NCBI GenBank assembly: GCA_017520935.1
Contig: JAFXEF010000042.1
Coordinates: 1 to 63,199, forward strand
From: Bacteroidaceae bacterium
Lineage (GTDB): Bacteria; Bacteroidota; Bacteroidia; Bacteroidales; Bacteroidaceae
DNA: 63,199 bases
Direction: 5' to 3'
The notes beneath the pieces are model-generated. The model had not been told where the DNA came from. It saw only the letters and a list, made by a program, of their open reading frames with translations, and did no database searches. Below are positions 20,001-27,740 of the stretch, in pieces. A program made the position numbers and the translations under genes. Numbering within the stretch: the stretch's first letter is position 1; every line of letters starts with the position of its first letter.

Positions 20001-20899
20001 GCGGTGAGTGTAGCACCTTCGGGGATTTCATTGCCTACAAACACATAGAGCACGTCGCCTGCATTGCCATAGATACCCGTAGGATTGTTGATGCGGCTAT
20101 ACTTCTTGGTGTAGAGCACCTCTGCCCAATAGTCAGGGTCGCTATACGCCTTGTAGCTGCGGATACGGAATTCCTTCTCGCGGTGCCCCCAAGACTGATT
20201 CTTCACCTTCACGGCAATCTCCTGCAACGATGCGGGCAGGGCTGCCATTGCCGTACGCAGTTCATCGTCACTCATTGTCGCATAGGTGTCTTGTAGAACA
20301 GAGCAGGAGGCATCCGTGAAGAACGTCGGGAGCAGAGCATTGTACTCATCCACGTGGTTCATCAGTTCGAGTTTTGCCTGATATTCTTCATAGAACTGCT
20401 TGAAGGCTGCCTGCTGTAGCGAGATGGACTCCAATGATACTTTTACTTCCTCAAATTGCCATTGTGACGATGCATTGGCTGCATCCCACCAGCGCACGAT
20501 ATTGTTGCTTGGGTCACTATGGAAATAGGCACCGTTACCTTGCCCGATAGTGAACTTCATGTCAGACAATGGATTGATATACATCACCGCTTCGGCCGTA
20601 CCGGTATAATAGGGTTGCGATTGGCTCGGATGGTGCTGGATGTATTGTCCCGAATAGGCATTCTGTATCAGATAACCGCTGCCACTCTCCACAAGTAGCC
20701 ACAATTGTTTGTAGTTATCATTGCCCGCCGGGTCAACGGAGATTAGTTCGCGGGCGATGCAGTCTTCACCGATGACCTTCTCGGATTTGCAGTTGTAGAT
20801 GCGGTATACCTTGCCTGCTTCCGGGGCGGTATACGCAAAGAGTGTAGCAGCATTGGTCACGAACAGCAACAATGCTAAAGCAAAAATGTTTTTTTTCAT
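17003..20899 (-). CDS. M60-like (enhancin-type) metallopeptidase, secreted
   Basis: 1298 residues. A signal peptide (MKKNIFALALLLFVTNAATLFA) is followed by a beta-trefoil-like N-terminal region (about 25-150: VYRIYNCKSEKVIGED..., GYLIQNAYSGQYIQHH). The M60 core has the gluzincin motif HENGH (H490, E491, H494), with a downstream Glu candidate in SEVSNNFF. A second trefoil-like module lies near residues 890-1000. The last 30 residues (LYDFMGRRV...GIYIRGGQKVIIR) form a type IX-secretion-like tail. M60 enzymes of gut Bacteroides cleave mucin-type O-glycoproteins; substrate here is inferred. The MG2 gene ends 59 bp upstream on the same strand. Confidence 0.92.
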   Translation of the reverse strand: MKKNIFALALLLFVTNAATLFAYTAPEAGKVYRIYNCKSEKVIGEDCIARELISVDPAGNDNYKQLWLLVESGSGYLIQNAYSGQYIQHHPSQSQPYYTGTAEAVMYINPLSDMKFTIGQGNGAYFHSDPSNNIVRWWDAANASSQWQFEEVKVSLESISLQQAAFKQFYEEYQAKLELMNHVDEYNALLPTFFTDASCSVLQDTYATMSDDELRTAMAALPASLQEIAVKVKNQSWGHREKEFRIRSYKAYSDPDYWAEVLYTKKYSRINNPTGIYGNAGDVLYVFVGNEIPEGATLTAEVISGSGIQGTAYNLTKGLNMLPTVKDYSNLFIRYVGHTSLESDTLITDYPALKIHVEQGVVNGFWNKEEHDDADWVDMMTNLATADVFQVKGERIMFHMSRHYMKLYCPETITDAIGWWDDMTRWQQDMLGIEDVRLKKFNNLGCAISLTSGYQSATHYRTQYLDSYTGNLLPYENMMSNADNCWGPAHENGHVHQAAIQSVGTSEVSNNFFSNLTLNKLGKFVSRGSANSVIFADYGDHKPYILRDGASTMRSFWQLYLYFHEAKVDTTFYPRVLQAMRATPMKARDPKYYAHYVNANEDLLLFAKACCDVAQLDLSEFFRFWGYLELTDKQHIGDYGDFYLTTRQSDVDEFLAHAAQYPKAPSIIFIEDRVKSVPRTDGGNGSKLYHGTSVSAEEAGDLGHYTDYMDTGVKAEGYLYSKAGAKITITKGTGAVGFKVYAKTDDALLYGSNKHSFTLPGEVAAQEIYIVAAQADGTDVPVPTTAEGGDEEQQYTALAAAIKQAKATIAMSDETGMKPGYYFGSAVEVLGVLLDEAQTAYDNKDQSTHTYGEWATLLDEEMRHIAAATDNKQTIYAANWYALHNANYSSYSMGTSGTKLRCTIADPTGSDTKQWAFEPAGDDIYYIRCKSTGNYISSIGQSTQVTATATKTADAVKFTVTDNGDGTFTINDASQQYGALHCDAGKSVVGWASDVKASTWYLTCIVDGQSEVFDTQLTVLMARAEEILSNLITDYSTEMDGSNMALQPDVTPLVGADTLLTWAGELQGYVFQHNWMDCRLVDCYDNIPVLINAINTLIDNIAAAYSKPLYLPETSTENRYVLYYIRPIGSELFLSYEKSAPRYLTYLRALEYTPSYSAENDDPAFLWYFLPGATDGQFYIANHEVHCGAYAVSGKSNIAVDPSVNTPAVSFVITPDEAQGGYVVSTVEGGNWMTNTSNYVQTSEKKSVVWQFTKVGTSTDIAPVTTAPDTELYDFMGRRVTTPTSGIYIRGGQKVIIR

Positions 20900-20958
20900 G
20901 GTTTGGTTTTTGTGAAAGTTTGGTTGTTAGAAATAGTATTGGATTTCCTTTTGTATAC

Positions 20959-23565
20959 TTACTGTGAACGTAGCAGTATGCCCTGCGGGGTGATGCCCTC
21001 GGCACTTACATCAAATTGCTTGGAGTAACCGTTGTTGTAGAACATCAGTGAGGCCGTCCCATCGGCATCAGTTGTCAGTGCAGGGTTCCAGTAGAGCGTG
21101 CGGCGATAGTCCACATCCCCTTTGATGGGACCGTCAGGATATTCGGGCGCATAAAATTCCGGCACTTCCGAGTAGCCACGGAAAGAGGTCTGACGCTGTC
21201 CTTTCACTTTCGAGCGACGCAGCCCCTTGGGGTACATGGCAATGTCTATCACATAGAGTCCGCGTGAGAGTACCATATCATCGGCCAGCTTCTTCGTTTC
21301 GTTGAGTGCCTGTATCTGCTCTACGGTAAGCACCTCCCGAACGATGGGTATGGACATGAAGTCAAACGGGCTGTCATATACGATAATCGACTTCACGTCT
21401 TCCATATCTATATCAAAACCGGGCGTGTAGCTCTCCTTCATCCACTTGCTGTCCTCATTGTGCAGATACCACAGCACGCGGCGGTTGTTGATGGGGCATT
21501 GTTCCATTGCCCATGTCATCATTTCCTCGCGGGTGATAATACCTTCTGGTATCACTCCATCGTAGCGTGTATAGTCAATGTTGTACCCCTTCTCTGTCAA
21601 ATAGTCGCGCACCATGTAGGTATATCGTCCTTGATCGAGATGCAGTTCCGTATCCTCTTCGGCATTGTAGGCCTTGAAGGTCAGGTAGTCTACATATTTC
21701 CTGCGACCATGTATGTCCACATTGTCGAGCAGGAACACGCTGTCGGGGTTGGCTTGCATGGCTGGCTCTTTCGGCGCTATCACTTTCACACAATCGGTCA
21801 GTGTGGCAAAATCAGGTAAATAGGTATCAGCGATAGTATAGGCCTGCGCCGTGGGACGCGAAGCACGGTCAAGGCGTATGCGGCAGTCCAGATTCTTATC
21901 CTCCTTCGTTACGGAGAGGTACATGTCCCACTTGCCATAGAACTCTTCCACTGTAAAGCCGAAGCAGCCGTTTTCGTCCGTCACAATAGAGGTCTCCTGT
22001 GTTTGTGAACGGTCTGGCGAGTAGAGGCGCATATTCACGGTAGCTCCTGCAATGGGTTTGTCCTTCATACGCTGTAGCACACAACCGTCGATTACCAGTC
22101 CGTCCTCCACGAAGTGCTGCACATAGAAGGGCTCTACGCGGGCCATCTTTGCCCAGTTATAGCGGGTCCATCCCTGCACCATCATCAAGAGGTCGAGTGC
22201 TTGTGTATAGCCGGGTCCGTTGCCCTCAAAGTAGAACTCCGGGCGGTGGATATATCCCTTCAGGTCTGACGATAGTAGCATATTAGTCATCACATTGTCG
22301 CCATACGCCGTGCCTAAGTTCTTGTTGTCGCGTACCGCCACCGATATGGTAGCCGGCATAGGTGTGCCATCAGGGCTATAGGTACGTACATTCATCTGCA
22401 CAGCCTCAAAGGGCTCGTACTGTGCTGCCGAAGCCTCCACCTGCACATCACCGGCCATAAGGCCATTGTTTACAAATACATGGCGCTGGGCAAGCATCTT
22501 GCCCGCTGCGTTGAACAGGTGCAGCTGATGCACACCCGTGGGTAGATTCTCCTTAGGAATGGCAAACATCGCCTTGCCTTGCCTGATAGAGAGCGTGTCA
22601 AAGTAAGTGACAGCACCGCGGCAGATGAGCATCACTCCCAAAAGTTCGTCTTTGCAGCCTGCGTGTCCCGAGAGCTGTCCTGTAAGCTGTTGTGGACGTA
22701 GATTGTTGACTCTCAGTGTATATCCCTCCTCTTCGGCGTTGGGGAGACGGAAGGTATACTCCTTGCCTTCGTATTGGAACTCCACGCTATGGCGCTTCTT
22801 TGTCGGTGTCAGTTCAAAACATCCCATACCGTCATGTACCGTGGCTACGGGTATCAGTTGTCCGTCGTCCATCTTTACTGCTCCGTTCACCTCTACGCCC
22901 ATGCCATTCTCATCCATGGCCTTGAAGGCAACACGGTTAGGTATGCCCAGTACCAGCGTCCCGCCCTCGGGATAGAAGGTTACATTCAGTTTCTTGGCCT
23001 TTTCGGTTTTTGCACGCTGTAAGTCGTACGGGTTGTCCCAACGGCGCATCACGGGGTTGTTGTAGTTGCCCTCTTTCTCGGGTGCCTCATATACGGGGAA
23101 AACGCGGGAGAATACGCCCGCATCGTCAAAGTTGAGCATCGTACGGGTATAGGCTCTCACCTCATAGAATCCGCTGGGCAAGGTCGTCACTCCACGTAGT
23201 GCACGTGCCTCTTCTGTAGGCGTATCCACCAGCGGGAGCGAACCGTGAGCCTTTCCGTCCACTACTTTCAATTTCAGCTGCTTCAGCACTACACCGTTGG
23301 GCGACAACAGTTCTACATACACCACCTTGCTCTGAGCAGGAGTCTGTGATGCAGCATTCACCACATAGGCCGAGAACCATATCACGTCTCCCTGAAAATA
23401 GGCTGTATTGTCAAAGTGCAGATAAACCTTCTCCTGCTGGCACACTTTACTGAACTGGAACACATTCTGCATATACGATGCCAATGCCTGGAAAGGGGTG
23501 GTCTGCGCAAGAGCACACTGTAAGCTACTCAGCAGCAATGCGATGATAAGGGCACATTTCTTCAT
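20959..23565 (-). CDS. Exported MG2/macroglobulin-domain protein
   Basis: 868 residues from the ATG at 23565; a TTG nine codons earlier falls in the leader. The signal peptide MKKCALIIALLLSSLQCALA is followed by an opening typical of a large Bacteroidetes family with alpha-2-macroglobulin-like MG domains (EKVYLHFDNTAYFQGDVIWFSAYVV). Several beta-sandwich segments follow, then a carboxypeptidase-regulatory-like segment (VIDGCVLQRMKDKPIAGATVNMRLYSPD). The end is YNNGYSKQFDVSAEGITPQGIL. Members resemble TonB-receptor-associated surface proteins but carry no beta-barrel. There is no thioester motif, so it is not a protease-trapping macroglobulin. Role unknown; probable partner of the downstream M60 gene. 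Confidence 0.75.
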   Translation of the reverse strand: MKKCALIIALLLSSLQCALAQTTPFQALASYMQNVFQFSKVCQQEKVYLHFDNTAYFQGDVIWFSAYVVNAASQTPAQSKVVYVELLSPNGVVLKQLKLKVVDGKAHGSLPLVDTPTEEARALRGVTTLPSGFYEVRAYTRTMLNFDDAGVFSRVFPVYEAPEKEGNYNNPVMRRWDNPYDLQRAKTEKAKKLNVTFYPEGGTLVLGIPNRVAFKAMDENGMGVEVNGAVKMDDGQLIPVATVHDGMGCFELTPTKKRHSVEFQYEGKEYTFRLPNAEEEGYTLRVNNLRPQQLTGQLSGHAGCKDELLGVMLICRGAVTYFDTLSIRQGKAMFAIPKENLPTGVHQLHLFNAAGKMLAQRHVFVNNGLMAGDVQVEASAAQYEPFEAVQMNVRTYSPDGTPMPATISVAVRDNKNLGTAYGDNVMTNMLLSSDLKGYIHRPEFYFEGNGPGYTQALDLLMMVQGWTRYNWAKMARVEPFYVQHFVEDGLVIDGCVLQRMKDKPIAGATVNMRLYSPDRSQTQETSIVTDENGCFGFTVEEFYGKWDMYLSVTKEDKNLDCRIRLDRASRPTAQAYTIADTYLPDFATLTDCVKVIAPKEPAMQANPDSVFLLDNVDIHGRRKYVDYLTFKAYNAEEDTELHLDQGRYTYMVRDYLTEKGYNIDYTRYDGVIPEGIITREEMMTWAMEQCPINNRRVLWYLHNEDSKWMKESYTPGFDIDMEDVKSIIVYDSPFDFMSIPIVREVLTVEQIQALNETKKLADDMVLSRGLYVIDIAMYPKGLRRSKVKGQRQTSFRGYSEVPEFYAPEYPDGPIKGDVDYRRTLYWNPALTTDADGTASLMFYNNGYSKQFDVSAEGITPQGILLRSQ

Positions 23566-23652
23566 TGTATGAAATTTATTGCAAAGATGCAATGTTTGTA
23601 CATAATGGACAAATTTTAAGGGAATTTTTCACAATAGATAACATCTATCGAC

Positions 23653-24099
23653 CTATCGGCGTTCGCTAAAGAATCTCTTCATCAGTTCCGCACATTCCTT
23701 GGCCATCACACCCACCACGACCTCTGTCTTCGGGTGTAGCGCCTGTGGTGCGTATCGGCAGTAGCCACGCTTCTCGTCGGTCGCGCCATATACCAAACGT
23801 CCCAACTGTGCCCACCCGAGTGCTCCTGCACACATTACGCAAGGTTCTACGGTAACATATAGTGCGCATTCATTCAGATACTTGCCTCCCAAGTGGTTGG
23901 CGGCAGCTGTCACTGCCTGCATCTCGGCGTGCGCTGTCACATCGGTGAGTGTCTCGGTCAGGTTGTGTGCCCGTGCTATCACTCTGCCCTGGCACACTAC
24001 CACGGCACCTACAGGCACCTCACCCTCGGCATAGGCCTGCTCGGCTTCGGCCAATGCCATCTTCATATAGCGGATATCGTCGGTGGCAGTCTCCATCAT
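23653..24099 (-). CDS. tadA: tRNA-specific adenosine deaminase
   Basis: 148 residues from the ATG at 24099. It deaminates the wobble adenosine of tRNA-Arg(ACG) to inosine. Zinc ligands and catalytic Glu are present: H57-A-E59 and P-C87-VM-C90-AGAL. The ATG overlaps the stop of the upstream small gene (ATGA), indicating translational coupling. A second ATG follows immediately at 24096. Some members of this deaminase family act on free nucleosides, but the length and EVPVGAVVV/PCVMCAGAL wording favour TadA. Confidence 0.9.
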   Translation of the reverse strand: MMETATDDIRYMKMALAEAEQAYAEGEVPVGAVVVCQGRVIARAHNLTETLTDVTAHAEMQAVTAAANHLGGKYLNECALYVTVEPCVMCAGALGWAQLGRLVYGATDEKRGYCRYAPQALHPKTEVVVGVMAKECAELMKRFFSERR

Positions 24100-24317
24100 C
24101 GGCGCATGTCGTGTTCGTTGAATAGCGTAGGATAGTCTTGATCCAGCTTCTGATGGATGAAGGCCAGTAGTGTCTCGCGCATCCACCGGCTCTTGTTCTC
24201 TATTTTGTACTTGTGCAGATAGCTGTCAATGATGCGCATCTCTTCATCGCTTACCAGGCATGTAAGGCGTGCGTGGCGCGTCACATCATTTGTCTTCGGT
24301 CTCAGTGTCTTTTTCAT
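24096..24317 (-). CDS. Small conserved protein, ribbon-helix-helix-like
   Basis: 73 residues. The opening (TNDVTRHARLTCLVSDEEMRIIDSYLHKYKI) has the beta-strand plus two-helix pattern of ribbon-helix-helix DNA-binding proteins, followed by SRWMRETLLAFIHQKL. A near-identical small protein commonly sits beside tadA in Bacteroidales. Stop and tadA start overlap by 3 bp, so the two are co-translated. DNA binding is inferred from fold pattern only. Confidence 0.7.
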   Translation of the reverse strand: MKKTLRPKTNDVTRHARLTCLVSDEEMRIIDSYLHKYKIENKSRWMRETLLAFIHQKLDQDYPTLFNEHDMRR

Positions 24318-24385
24318 ACATATATTTATCTATGGCGCAAAGGTTAGCTGCTTTTTTCAGACAACCAAGCCTTTTGTCTATAGGG

Positions 24386-24760
24386 TTATCCCAACCGGGC
24401 CATGAACTTTTCCCTGTCTACGATGAAACGCAGGTGCTCGCCCTCGCCGATGAGTCCCTCTTCGTCGTAGGCCTTGACTGTAAACTTCAGTTTGCGCCCT
24501 TCTATTGCTACCAACTCGGCCGTGGCCCTCACCGTACGTCCCTGTGCCGTAGGCTTCAGGTGCGACGAGGCGATGTGCCCGCCCACCGTGGTGCTCCCTT
24601 CGGGCAGGTGCGGAGCTACGGCAAGCATGGCTGCCTCCTCCATCAGCGCCATCATGGCTGGCGTAGCAAACACACGGAGGTCGCCACTGCCCACATTTAC
24701 GGCCAGATGCTGTTCCTCTATCACTTTCTCACACGTATGGATAAGTCCTTTCTCTAACAT
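24386..24760 (-). CDS. Hotdog-fold thioesterase family protein
   Basis: 124 residues from the ATG at 24760. An ATG five codons upstream (24775) lies almost on the predicted start site of the TAACTTTG promoter box (24784-24791), so the shorter form is preferred; it also matches relatives that begin MLEKGL. The conserved stretch GSGDLRVFATPAMMALMEEAAM, then GGHIASSHLKPTAQGRTV, is the signature of fluoroacetyl-CoA-thioesterase-like (FlK) hotdog proteins. They hydrolyse acyl-CoA thioesters; the substrate is unknown. Confidence 0.85.
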   Translation of the reverse strand: MLEKGLIHTCEKVIEEQHLAVNVGSGDLRVFATPAMMALMEEAAMLAVAPHLPEGSTTVGGHIASSHLKPTAQGRTVRATAELVAIEGRKLKFTVKAYDEEGLIGEGEHLRFIVDREKFMARLG

Positions 24761-24783
24761 AGTCTTTACTTGCATAAACAAAG

Positions 24784-24874
24784 CAAAGTTACAACAAACG
24801 AGCGAGAAATACCAAGTTTGCTTGGATATTTATCGCCGTGAGTGTAAGTTTCTTCGCAGTTTACTGCAAAGATA
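24784..24874 (-). repeat. Intergenic promoter-bearing repeat, family B copy 2
   Basis: Bracketed by minus-strand -7 boxes TAACTTTG (24784-24791) and TATCTTTG (24867-24874). The interior has a CCAAGTTTGCTTGG fold-back, 'cgagcgag' and 'gtgagtg'. Same layout and spacing as 4357-4450. Confidence 0.5.
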
Positions 24875-24915
24875 CTACAAAGAAACGAAAGTGAGCAGCT
24901 AATGTGAAAATATTC

Positions 24916-24946
24916 TTTGATTTGTCAGCCACAAGTGCTATCTTCG
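24916..24946 (+). promoter_or_regulatory. Promoter of the GH2 gene
   Basis: TTTG (24916-24919), a 19-nt spacer and TATCTTCG (24939-24946), one base off TAnnTTTG, 40 nt before the ATG. Confidence 0.6.
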
Positions 24947-24986
24947 CGGCATAAAAACGAAAAAATACACTAACACTATACCAATA

Positions 24987-27488
24987 ATGAAACGTATTTC
25001 TCTTCTCGTTTTGGTGGCGCTGCTATGCTGCCTCCACACAATGGCCGATGGCCGTCACGTACAAACCCTCAAGGATGGTTGGAAGTTTACCCGTACCGAT
25101 GATGCTGTCGCATCGCAAGCCGTATACGACGACAGCCATTGGCAGTCGGTAACCGTGCCTCACGACTGGGCCATTTATGGCCCCTTCGATGCCAACAACG
25201 ATCGTCAGCAGATGGCTATTGAGCAGGACGGGCAGAAGGAGGCTGTGAGCCACGCCGGCCGTACGGGCGGACTCCCCTTCGTGGGTGCCGGCTGGTATCG
25301 CCTGCAGTTCGAGGCTCCTGAATTCACCGAAGGCCGCCGTGCCACCCTGCTCTTCGACGGTGCCATGAGCCATGCCCGTGTATGGGTCAATGGACAGGAG
25401 GCCGGTTATTGGCCCTATGGATACAATGCCTTTTACTTCGACATCACTCCCTACATGAAGGCCGGCGAGGTGAACACGCTGGCCGTGCGTCTCGAAAACT
25501 ACGAGGAGAGCTCACGCTGGTACCCCGGTGCCGGCCTCTACCGCAATGTGCACCTCGTTGTCACTGATGAACTGGCAGTGAAGATGTGGGGCACCTATGT
25601 CACTACTCCTGTGGTGCGCGAAGGCTTTGCCAAGGTCAACGTGCAGGTCGAGCTTGATATGCCCAAGGACGTTGATCCCAACACCGTGAGCGTTGCTACT
25701 GATATCTATACGGCTGATGGCATTGCTGTCACCAGTGCCGTGGGCCAACTGACATCCTTCGACGAGGGAGTGAAATCTCTGGAGCTTGTCGTGCAGCAAC
25801 CCCGTCTGTGGAGTCCTGAGGCCCCCAACCTCTATAAGGCTGTGACGAAGGTGATGCGCGGAACGGATACGACGGATGTCTACGAGACCACCTTCGGCAT
25901 ACGCACCATCGAGATAGTCCCCGATCAAGGCTTCTTCCTCAACGGACAGCGCACCGTCTTCAAGGGCACCTGCAACCACCACGACAATGGTCCGTTGGGG
26001 GCTGCGGTCAACGCCACTGCCGTACGCCGCAAGGTGCGTCTGCTCAAGGAGATGGGTAGCAACGCTTACCGCACCTCGCACAACATGCCCGAACCCGAAC
26101 TGGTGGAAGCCTGCAACGAGATGGGCATGATGATCATGGCCGAGAGTTTCGATGAGTGGAAGCGTGCCAAGATGAAGAACGGCTACAACCGCGACTTCAA
26201 GGAGTGGATAGAGAAGGACATTGTCAACCTCGTGCGCCGCTACCGTAACGACCCTTCTGTGGTGATGTGGTGTACCGGCAATGAGGTGCCCGACCAAGGC
26301 ACCGGCGACGGCATCAAGGTGTGCCGTATGATACAGGACATCTTCCATCGCGAGGATCCCACGCGCCCCTGCACCGTGGGTATGGACCGCGTCGATATCA
26401 CATTAAAGAACGGCTTTGCCCATATCCTCGACGTGCCTGGCCTCAACTATCGCAGCCACAAGGTGCAGGAGGCCTACAAGCGTCTGCCTCAGCAGGTGGT
26501 GTTGGGTAGCGAGACCGCCTCTACGGTGAGTTCGCGTGGTGTGTATAAGTTCCCCGTCGAGCGCCGCTCTATGGCCATGTATGATGACCACCAGTCGTCA
26601 TCTTACGACCTTGAGCACTGCAACTGGAGCGACCTCCCCGAAGACAACTTCATCCTCTACGAAGACCTCCCCTATGGCATGGGTGAGTTCGTCTGGACAG
26701 GTTTCGACTACCTCGGCGAGCCTACTCCCTATTATACCGATTGGCCCAGCCACTCGTCGCTCTTCGGCATCATTGACCTCGCTGGTCTGCCCAAGGATCG
26801 CTACTGGCTCTATCGTAGCCATTGGAATAAGGAGGAGCACACCCTGCACATACTGCCCCATTGGACATGGCCCGGACGCGAAGGCGAGGTGACTCCCGTG
26901 TTCGTCTATAGCGACTACCCCACGGTGGAACTCTTCATCAATGGTGTCAGTCAGGGTAAGCGTACCAAGGACCTCACCGTGAAGATTGACGATACAGAGA
27001 ATGACGAGAGCCGCAAGGCACTCGCTCGGCAGCAGCGTTACCGCCACATGTGGATGGATACCAAATATGAACCTGGCACACTGCGTGCTGTGGCCTACGA
27101 TGCCGAGGGCAACGCCTGCATGGAGACCGAGGTGCATACTGCCGGCGAGCCATACGCCATCGAACTGGTGGCTGAGGAGAACCGTCCCCTCGTGGCTGGC
27201 ACCGAAGATCTCGCCTATGTCACCGTGCGCATCGTTGACAAGCAGGGACGCCTCTGTCCCGACGCCCAGCACCTCGTGCGCTTCACCGTCAAGGGTGCAG
27301 GCCGCTACCGTGCCGGAGCCAATGGTGACCCCACCTGTCTCGACCTCTTCCACGAACCACAGATGCACGCCTTCAATGGCATGATGACCGCCATCGTGCA
27401 GGAGCAGGGGCAGGCTGGCGAAATTACCCTCACCGCTCGTGCCAAGGGGCTCAAGAGCGGCAAGTTGGTGCTGAAGGTGGGGCTTTAG
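24987..27488 (+). CDS. Glycoside hydrolase family 2 beta-galactosidase, exported
   Basis: 833 residues. Signal peptide (MKRISLLVLVALLCCLHTMA). An N-terminal sugar-binding domain (VPHDWAIYGPFD..., GWYRLQFEAPEF), an Ig-like domain and a TIM barrel follow. The barrel has acid/base E433 in TGNE and nucleophile candidate E509 in VLGSETAS. Next is a DUF4982-type beta domain (PVFVYSDYPTVELFINGVSQG) and a final Ig-like domain. The signal peptide points to the periplasm or surface. No SusCD pair is adjacent, so this is not a classic polysaccharide-utilisation locus. Beta-galactosidase is the likeliest activity; other GH2 activities are possible. Confidence 0.92.
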   Translation: MKRISLLVLVALLCCLHTMADGRHVQTLKDGWKFTRTDDAVASQAVYDDSHWQSVTVPHDWAIYGPFDANNDRQQMAIEQDGQKEAVSHAGRTGGLPFVGAGWYRLQFEAPEFTEGRRATLLFDGAMSHARVWVNGQEAGYWPYGYNAFYFDITPYMKAGEVNTLAVRLENYEESSRWYPGAGLYRNVHLVVTDELAVKMWGTYVTTPVVREGFAKVNVQVELDMPKDVDPNTVSVATDIYTADGIAVTSAVGQLTSFDEGVKSLELVVQQPRLWSPEAPNLYKAVTKVMRGTDTTDVYETTFGIRTIEIVPDQGFFLNGQRTVFKGTCNHHDNGPLGAAVNATAVRRKVRLLKEMGSNAYRTSHNMPEPELVEACNEMGMMIMAESFDEWKRAKMKNGYNRDFKEWIEKDIVNLVRRYRNDPSVVMWCTGNEVPDQGTGDGIKVCRMIQDIFHREDPTRPCTVGMDRVDITLKNGFAHILDVPGLNYRSHKVQEAYKRLPQQVVLGSETASTVSSRGVYKFPVERRSMAMYDDHQSSSYDLEHCNWSDLPEDNFILYEDLPYGMGEFVWTGFDYLGEPTPYYTDWPSHSSLFGIIDLAGLPKDRYWLYRSHWNKEEHTLHILPHWTWPGREGEVTPVFVYSDYPTVELFINGVSQGKRTKDLTVKIDDTENDESRKALARQQRYRHMWMDTKYEPGTLRAVAYDAEGNACMETEVHTAGEPYAIELVAEENRPLVAGTEDLAYVTVRIVDKQGRLCPDAQHLVRFTVKGAGRYRAGANGDPTCLDLFHEPQMHAFNGMMTAIVQEQGQAGEITLTARAKGLKSGKLVLKVGL

Positions 27489-27607
27489 TGCTTGTTTTGT
27501 AATCAAGGAGATTAGGCTTTAACTAAAATTCTTGCACTTACAATGCAAATTGCATAATCTTCGCTAATTCGATCTTTTGCACTAATTTTAGTTTACTCTG
27601 CAAACAG

Positions 27608-27675
27608 AAATATTAGGCTTCACCTCGGAAAACAACAAATAAATTTGCTTTTTCGCTCGGTTTGCACTAATTTTG
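27608..27675 (+). repeat. Promoter-bearing intergenic repeat, family A copy 2
   Basis: AAATATTAGGCTTCACCTCGG through TTTGCACTAATTTTG. It contains a complete promoter: TTTG 27644-27647, a 20-nt spacer, TAATTTTG 27668-27675. A partial, weaker echo of the right end (TTTTGCACTAATTTTAG) occurs about 90 bp upstream. It drives rpsA, leaving a leader of about 60 nt rich in ATTAATTATT. Confidence 0.75.
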
Positions 27676-27740
27676 CGGCCGATTTAGATATATCAACATA
27701 ATGTCTAACGTAATTAATTATTTATTAAATTATTAACTTA

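Noticed and set aside
24987..27488. GH2 gene as part of a polysaccharide-utilisation locus
   Set aside because: No SusC/SusD-like pair, hybrid two-component regulator or further glycoside hydrolase lies next to it.
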